From Bacteroidota bacterium (lineage in GTDB: Bacteria > Bacteroidota > Bacteroidia > Chitinophagales > LD1): DNA of 5,562 bases. Positions 1 through 5,562 of the stretch are shown here, piece after piece. The notes beneath the pieces are model-generated. The model saw only the letters and a list, made by a program, of their open reading frames with translations. It did no database searches and was not told the DNA's origin. Made by a program: the position numbers and the translations under genes. Numbering within the stretch: the stretch's first letter is position 1; every line of letters begins with the position of its first letter. Location: the NCBI GenBank assembly GCA_018267355.1, contig JAFDYP010000432.1:1-5562 (forward strand), written 5' to 3'.

Positions 1-305
1 AGCAAGTGCGGTATCTTCTCCATCATATAGCGGTCCTTGAAGGTGCCCGGCTCAGACTCATCCGCATTGCACACCAGGTGACGCGGACGGCCAGATTTCT
101 TATCTATGAAGCTCCACTTCATGCCTGTAGGGAAACCCGCTCCACCACGACCACGCAGACCGCTTTTCTTCACTTCTTCTACAATGTCGTTTGGCGCCAT
201 TTTGAGCGCCTTCTCTACAGAGCGGTAGCCACCATGCTGGCGGTATACTTCGTAGCCCTGTATGCCGGGTACATTGATGTGTTCTGTCAGTATTTTCCTA
301 CCCAC
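1..305 (-). CDS. nuoF: NADH-quinone oxidoreductase subunit F, N-terminal part (runs off left edge)
   Basis: NuoF is the flavin subunit of complex I: it binds NADH and FMN and passes electrons to the Fe-S chain on the cytoplasmic arm. The first 101 codons are visible by reading the minus strand. They contain the glycine-rich FMN/NADH-binding stretch [14 protein letters not shown] at residues 51-64 and the conserved [14 protein letters not shown] at 79-92. Both are hallmarks of the family, so the identity is secure. The 4Fe-4S N3 cysteines lie further along and are outside the window. The start is taken as GTG at 303-305: the codon just upstream in frame is TAA, so nothing longer is possible, and the resulting N-terminus ([14 protein letters not shown]) looks like known Bacteroidota NuoF starts that read MGRK. 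The gene lies 10 nt after nuoE, so the two are probably translated from one message. Confidence 0.95.
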   Translation of the reverse strand, partial: MGRKILTEHINVPGIQGYEVYRQHGGYRSVEKALKMAPNDIVEEVKKSGLRGRGGAGFPTGMKWSFIDKKSGRPRHLVCNADESEPGTFKDRYMMEKIPHL

Positions 306-315
306 TTATATAGAT

Positions 316-852
316 TTATACTTTGCTCAATTTTTCTACTTTGCCCGCGCGGCAGTCCTCTATCAGCGCGTCCATTTTCTCCTTGGTCAGAAACTCATGA
401 TAAAAGTCTCCCAGCTGCAGCATCGGTGCATAGCCGCAGGCACCGAGGCACTCTACGCCCTTCACCTGAAACATGCCATCCGCAGTCACTTCATTCATGC
501 CTACGCCGAGCTTCTGGCAGGTGTACTCCATCAGGTCCTCTACACCACGTGTAGCACAGCACGAGGTACGGCAAAACTCAAATACATACTTGCCCACCGG
601 TTGCTGGTTGTACATGGAGTAGAAGGTCACTACTTCGTATACCTCGATAGGCTTGATGCCGAGGACTTCTGCTACCTTATCCATAACCGGCACGCTGAGC
701 CAGTCAGCATGTTCGTCCTGTACCTCGTGCAGCACAGTGATCAGAGCTGATTTCTTCTTTCCCTCCGGGAAGTGAGACTTCAGCTCCTCTATGCGCTTCA
801 TCAGCTTCTCGCTGAATACTACCTGCTCCGGTTTTACTTCTGCTAATGCCAT
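316..852 (-). CDS. nuoE: NADH-quinone oxidoreductase subunit E (24 kDa, [2Fe-2S] N1a)
   Basis: NuoE is a thioredoxin-fold [2Fe-2S] subunit that pairs with NuoF in the NADH dehydrogenase module of complex I. The 178-residue length is normal for the family. The four cluster N1a ligands are visible as Cys94 and Cys99 (C-x4-C in CRTSCC) and Cys135 and Cys139 (C-x3-C in CLGAC), with the spacing between the two pairs that E. coli NuoE has. An extra Cys98 lies next to Cys99 and is probably not a ligand. The N-terminal helical region (about 10-80) carries the usual VYEVVTFYSMY motif at 71-81. The start is the ATG at 850-852, preceded by an A/T-rich leader with only a weak GAGA. The gene begins 14 nt after nuoD and ends 10 nt before nuoF, so it is an internal operon gene. 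Confidence 0.97.
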   Translation of the reverse strand: MALAEVKPEQVVFSEKLMKRIEELKSHFPEGKKKSALITVLHEVQDEHADWLSVPVMDKVAEVLGIKPIEVYEVVTFYSMYNQQPVGKYVFEFCRTSCCATRGVEDLMEYTCQKLGVGMNEVTADGMFQVKGVECLGACGYAPMLQLGDFYHEFLTKEKMDALIEDCRAGKVEKLSKV

Positions 853-866
853 TTATTCTCTAAAAT

Positions 867-2108
867 TTATGCGTCCAGCTCTCCTGCTATCACATTCAGC
901 GAGCTCAGTATGAGGATCGCGTCAGAGAGATAGCCCCCCTTGATCATTTCTGTGTAATATTGATAATAGATGAAGCACGGCCTGCGGAAGTGCAGCCTGA
1001 ATGGCACCCTGCTACCATCACTCACCAGGTAGAATCCCAGCTCGCCATTGCCACCCTCTACGCAGCTATATACCTCGCCCTTAGGCACCGGTATCTCGCC
1101 CATCACTATCTTGAAGTGATAGATCAGCGCTTCCATATTATTGTACACATCCTGCTTAGGTGGCAGGTAGTAGTCTGGTACATCTGCATGGTAGCCACCC
1201 TCCTTCGGCATCTTGGCGATAGCCTGGCGGATGATCTTCAGTGACTCGCGTACCTCCTGCTGGCGTACCATATAGCGGTCATAAGTGTCACCGGTCTTAC
1301 CTACAGGTATATTAAATTCGAAATCTTCGTAGCTGCAGTATGGTTGTGCCACACGTACATCATAGTCCACACCGGCAGCACGCAGGTTAGGACCGGTAAA
1401 GCCGTACTGCAGAGCCTTCTCGACACTCAGCGGGCCTACATTGAGGCAGCGGTTCATAAATATGGTGTTCCTGGTGAGCAGGCGGTCAAACTCCTCCCAC
1501 GCGTCCGGAAACTCAGCCATGAATTTGTGAATCTTAGCCCATGCCGCATCACTCCAGTCACGCTCAAAGCCACCTATGCGGCCCATATTAGTAGTAAGGC
1601 GCGCACCGGATATCTCTTCAAATATCTCATAGATGTGCTCCCTGTAGGTAAAGATGTGGAGGAAGCCGGTAAAGGCACCCGAGTCCACACCCAGGATCGA
1701 GTTACATATCAGGTGGTCGGCTATCCGCGCCAGTTCCATCACGATCACGCGCATATACTGCACGCGCTTCGGTATCTCTATATTCAGCAGCTTCTCTACG
1801 GTCAGCCACCAGCCCATGTTATTGATCGGTGAGCTGCAGTAGTTCATCCGGTCAGTGAGCGGTGTGATCTGGTAGAAAGGCCTGTTCTCAGCTATTTTCT
1901 CAAAGGCGCGGTGGATATAGCCCACGGTAGACTCTGCGTCTACTATGCGCTCGCCATCCATCAGCAGTACATTTTGGAAGATACCGTGTGTAGCAGGGTG
2001 TGTCGGTCCGAGGTTGAGGATCGAGAGCTCGCTGCCGTCCTCATTCTCACGTACCCGTATCTCATCGTAGTAGCGGTCTTCTATCTTTTTGGTCAGTGGC
2101 TGGCTCAT
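867..2108 (-). CDS. nuoD: NADH-quinone oxidoreductase subunit D (49 kDa, quinone site)
   Basis: NuoD, together with NuoB, forms the quinone-reducing pocket of complex I; its fold derives from the large subunit of [NiFe] hydrogenases, without the metal site. The protein is 413 residues, normal for an unfused NuoD. The quinone-headgroup residues known from Thermus Nqo4 (His38 and Tyr87) have clear counterparts: His41 in GPTHPATHG (34-42) and Tyr90 in DRMNY (86-90). Other family blocks are GYIHRAFEK at 63-71 and, near the C-terminus, a run containing [16 protein letters not shown]. The ATG overlaps the nuoC stop as ATGA (4 nt), which fixes the start and suggests translational coupling, giving equal amounts of the two partner subunits. 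There is no nuoCD fusion of the kind found in E. coli. I see no truncation or missing key residue. Confidence 0.98.
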   Translation of the reverse strand: MSQPLTKKIEDRYYDEIRVRENEDGSELSILNLGPTHPATHGIFQNVLLMDGERIVDAESTVGYIHRAFEKIAENRPFYQITPLTDRMNYCSSPINNMGWWLTVEKLLNIEIPKRVQYMRVIVMELARIADHLICNSILGVDSGAFTGFLHIFTYREHIYEIFEEISGARLTTNMGRIGGFERDWSDAAWAKIHKFMAEFPDAWEEFDRLLTRNTIFMNRCLNVGPLSVEKALQYGFTGPNLRAAGVDYDVRVAQPYCSYEDFEFNIPVGKTGDTYDRYMVRQQEVRESLKIIRQAIAKMPKEGGYHADVPDYYLPPKQDVYNNMEALIYHFKIVMGEIPVPKGEVYSCVEGGNGELGFYLVSDGSRVPFRLHFRRPCFIYYQYYTEMIKGGYLSDAILILSSLNVIAGELDA

Positions 2109-2641
2109 CTTAGCTCGTTGTTGGGTACATTATTGGTCTGCGGCACTCTGCCAAAATATCTGTCATCCTTATCCGTCCGGCCCGGATCCTCCATTGGAAA
2201 CTCCTTGCGCATAGGAAAAGACTCCATCTCGTCCATATTCAGGATGCGGCGCAGGTCAGGGTGTCCCTTAAAATCTATGCCGTAGAAATCATACGTCTCA
2301 CGCTCCTGCCAGTTGGCAGAGGCATAGAGGTCAGACATCGTATCTACCGCTACATTATCTGCAGGCAGAAAAGTTTTGATGCGCAGCCGCACATTTTCTA
2401 TCCAGTTGTGTATATGATATACCACCCCAAACTGTTGCTCCGGGGCATTGTCAGCGTAGTGCATGCCGCAGAGAGTGGTTAGGAAGTTAAACCCCAGTTC
2501 ATCACGCAGGTACTTCACCAGGTCGTGTGCCTTGGCCCTGTCTATGATCACAGCCGGCAGGTCCAGCGAGTCCTCATCCACGCGGATCGACTCTCCATAT
2601 CTGGCTGTTAGTTTCTCTATCAATTCTTCTTTGGTCAGCAT
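2105..2641 (-). CDS. nuoC: NADH-quinone oxidoreductase subunit C (30 kDa)
   Basis: NuoC is a structural subunit of the hydrophilic arm of complex I; it packs against NuoD and NuoB near the quinone module and binds no cofactor. The 178-residue protein carries the family signature in its second half: the run WQERETYDFYGIDFKGHPDL, followed by RRIL and the PMRKEFP segment that ends the domain. The N-terminal half has the expected alpha/beta pattern with LRDELGFNFLTTLCGMHYAD. The ATG at 2639-2641 is the natural start (MLTKEELIEKL); its leader is A-rich (AAAACTAAAG) with no good Shine-Dalgarno. Its stop overlaps the nuoD start by 4 nt. It is separated from nuoB by 92 nt, the longest gap within the operon here. 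Confidence 0.97.
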   Translation of the reverse strand: MLTKEELIEKLTARYGESIRVDEDSLDLPAVIIDRAKAHDLVKYLRDELGFNFLTTLCGMHYADNAPEQQFGVVYHIHNWIENVRLRIKTFLPADNVAVDTMSDLYASANWQERETYDFYGIDFKGHPDLRRILNMDEMESFPMRKEFPMEDPGRTDKDDRYFGRVPQTNNVPNNELR

Positions 2642-2659
2642 CTTTAGTTTTGGAGTATG

Positions 2660-2678
2660 AAGGCAGTTCGTTTGCCTT
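2660..2678 (-). other. Small hairpin upstream of nuoC
   Basis: AAGGCA (2660-2665) and TGCCTT (2673-2678) form a perfect 6-bp stem around a 7-nt loop. Allowing one bulged A, it extends to TGAAGGCA/TGCCTTTCA (2658-2681). It ends 18 nt before the nuoC ATG in the nuo mRNA. No T-run follows in the transcribed direction, so termination is unlikely; an effect on nuoC translation or on message stability is possible. Confidence 0.4.
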
Positions 2679-2679
2679 T

Positions 2680-2734
2680 CATTTTCAAATCTTCAAATAT
2701 ACCTTTCGGTAGACAGGTCAGCACATTTTCAAAT
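2680..2734. repeat. Direct repeats CATTTTCAAAT in the nuoB-nuoC gap
   Basis: The 11-mer CATTTTCAAAT occurs exactly twice, at 2680-2690 and 2724-2734, and a shorter copy TTCAAAT lies between them at 2692-2698. The second copy runs into the nuoB stop codon (2734-2736). The stretch is clearly more A/T-rich than the flanking genes. From memory, similar GCACATTTTCAAAT-like strings are scattered between genes in several Bacteroidota genomes, so this may be a remnant of an intergenic repeat family; that link is not verified. Confidence 0.45.
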
Positions 2735-3315
2735 TAGTTCACTGTTATCCCATAGCTAGCCAGCAGCGCCTTATACTCAGGCGTATTGCGGCGACGCAGG
2801 GACTCATTTTTCACGAGATCTTGCAGCTTCATGATACCATCTATGATCTGCTCCGGGCGCGGCGGGCAGCCCGGCACATATACGTCTACGGGTATGATCT
2901 TGTCTATCCCCTGCAGCACCGAGTAGGTATCAAATATACCACCCGAGCAGGCACAAGCACCAACAGAGATCACCCAGCGCGGTTCGGCCATTTGCTCATA
3001 TACCTGGCGCAGTACCGGTCCCAGTTTCTTAGAGATCGTACCCATCACCATCAGCATATCTGCCTGGCGCGGGGAGAAGCTAGGCCGCTCTGAGCCAAAG
3101 CGGGCGAGGTCATAGGTGGAGGCCATCGTAGCCATAAACTCGATACCGCAGCACGATGTGGCAAATGGCAGTGGCCACAGTGACTTAGAGCGGGCCAGGC
3201 CTACTACCTGATCCAGGCTGGTGGCGAAGAAGCCAGGGCCTTCTACTCCCGCAGGACCGGCCACCATCTTCACTCCGCTGTGGTTGCTTACACTATTATC
3301 TATTACTTCTGACAT
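2734..3315 (-). CDS. nuoB: NADH-quinone oxidoreductase subunit B (PSST, [4Fe-4S] N2)
   Basis: NuoB carries the terminal [4Fe-4S] cluster N2, which hands electrons to quinone at the interface with NuoD. The protein is 193 residues. The ligands are visible: the tandem Cys55-Cys56 in ATSCCGIEF, Cys121 in VGACACSGG, and Cys150 in VPGCPPRPE. The spacings from Cys56 to Cys121 (65) and on to Cys150 (29) are the same as those in Thermus Nqo6, so the cluster site is intact. The first ~30 residues, rich in Gly, Ser and Val, form a variable N-terminal extension before the conserved core begins near [16 protein letters not shown]. The start is the ATG at 3313-3315, with an A-rich leader and no Shine-Dalgarno. 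The gene lies 66 nt after nuoA and 92 nt before nuoC. Confidence 0.98.
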   Translation of the reverse strand: MSEVIDNSVSNHSGVKMVAGPAGVEGPGFFATSLDQVVGLARSKSLWPLPFATSCCGIEFMATMASTYDLARFGSERPSFSPRQADMLMVMGTISKKLGPVLRQVYEQMAEPRWVISVGACACSGGIFDTYSVLQGIDKIIPVDVYVPGCPPRPEQIIDGIMKLQDLVKNESLRRRNTPEYKALLASYGITVN

Positions 3316-3336
3316 GGTCGTTTTAGTATTTTATGT

Positions 3337-3376
3337 TGGCAATGCTGTCACGTTATTTAGACGTCCTGCATTGTCA
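3337..3376 (-). other. Inverted repeat in the nuoA-nuoB gap
   Basis: TGGCAATGC (3337-3345) faces GCATTGTCA (3368-3376), a 9-bp stem with one mismatch. A smaller ACGT/ACGT pair (3350-3353, 3361-3364) lies inside the 22-nt loop. It fills most of the 66-nt gap and would fold in the nuo mRNA. No U-run follows it, so it does not look like a terminator; a role in mRNA processing or stability is only a guess. Confidence 0.4.
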
Positions 3377-3381
3377 CTGGC

Positions 3382-3747
3382 TTACTCCCACTCGAGAGCT
3401 CCTTTTTTGATGATATAAAAGAATCCTACCAGTAGCAGCCCCATGAACAGCAACATTTTATACAGCCCTATGATACCCAGCACTTTGAAATTGACCGCCC
3501 ACGGATAGAGGAAGATCACCTCCACGTCAAACAATACAAAGAGGATTGCTACCAGAAAGTACTTGACCGAAAAAGGGATACGGGCATTGCCATAAGACTT
3601 GATACCGCACTCAAAGTTCTCATCCTTGATCTGCGATTTGCGCTTAGGCCCTACCAGATGAGACAGCCCGAGCATTGTGGCTACAAAGCCCGCCGCAAAC
3701 ACTGCCTGAATGATGATAGGAATATAACTAGACTGTGGAGTCTCCAT
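3382..3747 (-). CDS. nuoA: NADH-quinone oxidoreductase subunit A (ND3-like membrane subunit)
   Basis: NuoA is a small membrane subunit at the junction of the hydrophilic and proton-pumping arms of complex I. With the ATG at 3745-3747 it is 121 residues, typical for the family, with three predicted membrane helices at about 9-31, 62-82 and 92-113. The first loop contains the conserved FECG motif (Cys47), matching the ND3 loop cysteine, and the second helix has LFDVE (Asp74, Glu76) followed by FLYPWA. A longer reading from a TTG at 3774 would add MFCFKTTSS, but that stretch covers a palindrome in the leader and is not like NuoA N-termini. This is the first gene of the operon, transcribed away from the divergent flavoprotein gene. 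Confidence 0.96.
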   Translation of the reverse strand: METPQSSYIPIIIQAVFAAGFVATMLGLSHLVGPKRKSQIKDENFECGIKSYGNARIPFSVKYFLVAILFVLFDVEVIFLYPWAVNFKVLGIIGLYKMLLFMGLLLVGFFYIIKKGALEWE

Positions 3748-3756
3748 GCTTGACGT

Positions 3757-3768
3757 TGTTTTAAAACA
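3757..3768. promoter_or_regulatory. 12-bp perfect palindrome in the nuo leader
   Basis: TGTTTTAAAACA is identical to its own reverse complement. It lies 9 bp upstream of the nuoA ATG and downstream of the predicted nuo promoter, inside the expected 5' leader. It could be a binding site for a dimeric regulator, or simply an A/T-rich chance palindrome. It does not match an FNR/Crp half-site pair (TGTGA or TTGAT), so I do not name a regulator. Confidence 0.35.
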
Positions 3769-3815
3769 GAACAAAAGCGCCTCGCTCCTGCCGTTTTGTC
3801 TTTTATAACAGGCAA

Positions 3816-3845
3816 CAAAAATAAGATACGGGCACTATTATCCAA
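3816..3845 (-). promoter_or_regulatory. Predicted Bacteroidota-type promoter for the nuo operon
   Basis: Reading the minus strand, TTG (3845-3843) is followed after exactly 19 nt by TATTTTTG (3823-3816), a full match to the TAnnTTTG -7 element that pairs with a TTG-type -33 element in Bacteroidota primary-sigma promoters. Transcription would begin a few bases past 3816, giving a leader of roughly 60 nt before the nuoA ATG. It is the only full match I found in the control region and it is correctly placed. The assignment rests on sequence match and position only. Confidence 0.7.
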
Positions 3846-3957
3846 TCATTTTATCAACAAAACGAATACTAATTGTCCCAACTCATAATTGCTGATAAAA
3901 GTCGCTCTAAGTCCTGACATTTCAGCCCTATATTCGTCACCGGTTTTCCTTTTTCAC

Positions 3958-3974
3958 CATTCCTATCAGGAATG
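3958..3974. promoter_or_regulatory. Perfect 7-bp inverted repeat before the flavoprotein start
   Basis: CATTCCT, a 3-nt ATC spacer and AGGAATG form a perfect inverted repeat that ends 14 nt before the ATG at 3989. It is followed by TTTT, so as RNA it resembles a short weak terminator or leader hairpin; as DNA it could be an operator. The stem has only three G-C pairs, and strong termination just before a start would be odd, so a regulatory or chance origin is more likely. Confidence 0.4.
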
Positions 3975-3988
3975 TTTTAACAATCCGA

Positions 3989-5398
3989 ATGTCTTCATCC
4001 CCAAAACCTTTAGAAGTAGCCATCATAGGTGCCGGCTTTAGCGGTATGATGACCGCCGTGCAGCTCATACGCAAAACAACAGTCCCTTTGTCGCTTTACC
4101 TTATCAATGACAAATATGAGTTTGGCAAAGGCCCGGCCTATAGCACCACGCATCCCAGGCACATCCTCAATGTCCCGGCAGCCAAGATGGCGGCCTATCC
4201 CGACCAGCCCAATCACTTTCTGGACTGGGCGCACCAGCAGGATGCCTATAAGGAAATGGACAAGGAGGTCTTAGGCAAAGTTTTCCTGCCCCGCCGCGAC
4301 TATGGCCGCTACCTGGTTGAGGTATGGGCTGAGGTACTGGCTGCAAAGAGACCGGATACCGCTGTACAAATCATCCAAGACAAAGCCGTAGATATCACCA
4401 CGGCGGAGGGACAAAATAAGATCGAGCTGGCCTCCGGCCAAACCATCACCGCAGACTATGTGATCCTGGCCACGGGCAATGAACCTCCCAGAAACCTGCC
4501 CGTTTCAGACCCAGCACTTTATGATGATCCAAACTACATCGGCGACCCTTGGAATAACAAAGCAGTGGAAAACCTCGACCCCGACCGGGACATTCTGATC
4601 ATAGGCAACGGCCTGACCATGGTGGATATCGTGATCGGAATCATGGACACCGGCTACCGGGGTGTCATACATACTTTATCGCCTGATGGGCTGGCCATAC
4701 TGCCTCACAGGTATGGCTATATCAGCTACAGCAAGCTGGTTGAAGAGGTTAAAGCCCCATACAAACTAAACGATCTTTATGCACTGATAAACAAACACAT
4801 AAAGGTTTTTAAAAAATCTGGACTTTCACCAGAACCGGTCATAGACTCCCTGCGTCCGATCACGCAGAAGATCTGGCAGGGCCTCAGCCTAGAGGACAAA
4901 CAGCGCTTCATGAAATACCTCATGCCGCACTGGAATAAGATCCGCCACCGCATGCCCGGCCACATGTATGATTACCTGATGCAACGGCAAATAGCAGGAG
5001 GTATGGTAGTGCACCGCGGTCGCCTGCTCAATATGACCCAGACCTCCGGGGGCCTCTCCGCAGAGATACTTGAGACCAATACCGATACCCCTATCAAACT
5101 GGATGTGAGCCGTATCATAAACTGTATTGGTCCCAATACTTACGTCTCTCAATCCCTGAACCCGCTCCTCCAGAGGCTGGTCTCCAAAGGCATGCTACAT
5201 GCCGATCCGCTCCGGATCGGCATGCAGGTCACAGACCACTGGACACTCGTAGGTGCCGATGGTCAGGAGATTCCTTCTCTCTATACCATAGGTGGCAACT
5301 TGCGCGGCCTGCTCTGGGAGACGACCGCAGTACCGGAGCTCCGCGGCCAGGCTGAGAAGCTGGCAGGTGAAATCCTGTCTAAGGCCACGAATGTCTGA
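3989..5398 (+). CDS. FAD/NAD(P)-binding protein, YdhS/COG4529 type (NAD_binding_9 family)
   Basis: This is a flavoprotein of unknown substrate, 469 residues, with two dinucleotide-binding motifs. The N-terminal FAD motif is IIGAGFSG (12-19). It is followed by the family block GKGPAYS (46-52), LNVPAAKM (60-67) and the phrase PNHFLDW (74-80), then VILATGNEPP (158-167). A second Rossmann motif, ILIIGNGLTMVD (202-213), would bind NAD(P). The C-terminus has LYTIGGNLRGLLWETTAVPELR, typical of these proteins, where the sugar-pyrophosphate end of FAD is usually closed off. No signal peptide or membrane segment is seen, so it should be cytoplasmic. Members are often annotated only as FAD-dependent oxidoreductases; some databases call them hydroxyacylglutathione hydrolases, which the sequence does not support. 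The ATG at 3989 is the first in frame with a proper FAD motif 12 codons in. The leader lacks a Shine-Dalgarno. It is divergent from nuo, and a functional link is not shown. Confidence 0.88.
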   Translation: MSSSPKPLEVAIIGAGFSGMMTAVQLIRKTTVPLSLYLINDKYEFGKGPAYSTTHPRHILNVPAAKMAAYPDQPNHFLDWAHQQDAYKEMDKEVLGKVFLPRRDYGRYLVEVWAEVLAAKRPDTAVQIIQDKAVDITTAEGQNKIELASGQTITADYVILATGNEPPRNLPVSDPALYDDPNYIGDPWNNKAVENLDPDRDILIIGNGLTMVDIVIGIMDTGYRGVIHTLSPDGLAILPHRYGYISYSKLVEEVKAPYKLNDLYALINKHIKVFKKSGLSPEPVIDSLRPITQKIWQGLSLEDKQRFMKYLMPHWNKIRHRMPGHMYDYLMQRQIAGGMVVHRGRLLNMTQTSGGLSAEILETNTDTPIKLDVSRIINCIGPNTYVSQSLNPLLQRLVSKGMLHADPLRIGMQVTDHWTLVGADGQEIPSLYTIGGNLRGLLWETTAVPELRGQAEKLAGEILSKATNV

Positions 5399-5562
5399 GG
5401 GATTATCTTTATTTGCACCAAAGCGCTGAGAGTAGATGAGTGTATACAATAGGATAACTGCAAAGATCAGGAGAACCTGGCTTTCAGCCGCTATCGTTGC
5501 CCATAATTCATACAACAAAGCCTTTGGGCTATCTCACCTCCGCCGGGCGATAGTGACATGCA
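5399..5562. other. Region after the flavoprotein gene, no confident feature
   Basis: No terminator with a G/C stem and T-run follows the flavoprotein stop. The stretch holds a 12-codon ORF (5391-5429) whose ATG overlaps the flavoprotein stop in ATGTCTGA, the partial ORF from 5436, and a minus-strand frame starting at a TTG (5518) that encodes a hydrophobic segment. Short inverted repeats are present (CAAAG-C-CTTTG near 5516-5526; CTATC/GATAG at 5529-5533 and 5549-5553), none strong enough to name. Confidence 0.5.
5436..5562 (+). CDS. Possible partial ORF at the right edge, unrecognised
   Basis: A reading frame opens with ATG at 5436 directly after an in-frame TAG and stays open for 42 codons to the window edge (MSVYNRITAKIRRTWLSAAI...). 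I do not recognise it. It is basic at the start, with no clear signal peptide. It begins 37 nt after the flavoprotein stop on the same strand, which would suit a downstream operon gene. Against it: 42 open codons can arise by chance, the codons AGG and AGA appear early, and no ribosome site is visible. A competing minus-strand frame covers the same bases. Confidence 0.2.
   Translation, partial: MSVYNRITAKIRRTWLSAAIVAHNSYNKAFGLSHLRRAIVTC

Larger units (their letters stand above)
3748..3988. other. Divergent intergenic control region between nuoA and the flavoprotein gene
   Basis: This 241-bp A/T-rich stretch separates two genes transcribed away from each other. On the nuo side it holds a good Bacteroidota promoter and a leader palindrome. 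On the flavoprotein side the best -7 candidate is TATATTCG (3929-3936), one base off TAnnTTTG and without a TTG at the right distance, so I leave that promoter uncalled. A hairpin lies just before the flavoprotein start. I see no RNA gene or small ORF with support here. Confidence 0.8.

Noticed and set aside
6..2660. Several long plus-strand ORFs (for example 6-554, 262-750, 1344-1832, 1911-2285) opposite the nuo genes
   Set aside because: They are antisense to nuoF, nuoE, nuoD and nuoC, which have intact family motifs. The plus-strand products show no recognisable domain and arise from the codon bias of the real genes.
3748..3774. A longer nuoA starting at TTG 3774
   Set aside because: It would add nine residues (MFCFKTTSS) unlike NuoA N-termini, uses a rare start and covers the leader palindrome. 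The ATG at 3747 gives the usual 121-residue length.
3929..3936. TATATTCG as a -7 element for the flavoprotein gene
   Set aside because: It is one base off TAnnTTTG and no TTG lies 17-23 nt upstream, so the support is too weak to call a promoter.
3958..3980. Hairpin plus TTTT as a Rho-independent terminator
   Set aside because: The stem has only three G-C pairs and four Ts, it lies immediately before a start codon, and no plus-strand gene lies upstream that would need termination.
5195..5518. A 107-codon minus-strand ORF starting at TTG 5518 with a hydrophobic segment
   Set aside because: Its last two-thirds are antisense to the flavoprotein gene, it needs a TTG start and has no recognisable family. 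Only the first ~40 codons lie in free DNA, so it is most likely chance.
1..5562. A new defence, mobile or CRISPR-type system
   Set aside because: The window is filled by a standard complex I operon and one flavoprotein. I saw no spaced repeats, transposase, integrase, tRNA or terminal inverted repeats.

Overview
The window holds the first part of a NADH:quinone oxidoreductase (respiratory complex I) operon on the minus strand. In transcription order it reads nuoA, nuoB, nuoC, nuoD, nuoE and the first 101 codons of nuoF, which runs off the left edge. A divergent plus-strand gene for a YdhS/COG4529-type FAD/NAD(P)-binding protein follows, and the last ~165 bases have no confident gene.

The organism is most likely a member of the Bacteroidota, perhaps the Chitinophagaceae. 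Three things point that way. Upstream of nuoA there is a TTG-N19-TAnnTTTG promoter, the typical primary sigma promoter of that phylum. None of the visible starts has a convincing Shine-Dalgarno AGGAGG; they have A-rich leaders instead. The Nuo proteins also resemble Bacteroidota homologues as I recall them (for example NuoF starting V/M-G-R-K), and nuoC and nuoD are separate genes, not fused as in E. coli. The family placement is from memory, not from a search.

Layout: 1-305 nuoF (partial), 316-852 nuoE, 867-2108 nuoD, 2105-2641 nuoC, 2734-3315 nuoB, 3382-3747 nuoA, all minus. Positions 3748-3988 form the 241-bp divergent control region with the nuo promoter, a 12-bp palindrome in the nuo leader and a hairpin before the plus-strand gene. 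The FAD protein occupies 3989-5398. Positions 5399-5562 contain only weak ORF candidates.

How the genes work together: NuoE and NuoF belong to the NADH-oxidising arm (FMN and [2Fe-2S] N1a). NuoB, C and D form the connecting and quinone-reducing module (cluster N2 and the quinone pocket), and NuoA is a small membrane subunit at the junction with the proton-pumping arm. Every catalytic or cluster residue I could check is present, so the operon looks functional. The nuoC/nuoD ATGA overlap and the short D-E and E-F gaps indicate tight co-expression. The A-B (66 nt) and B-C (92 nt) gaps are longer and hold inverted and direct repeats. I found no CRISPR array, insertion sequence, RNA gene or clearly new system; the points worth a second look are the intergenic structures and the uncharacterised flavoprotein.
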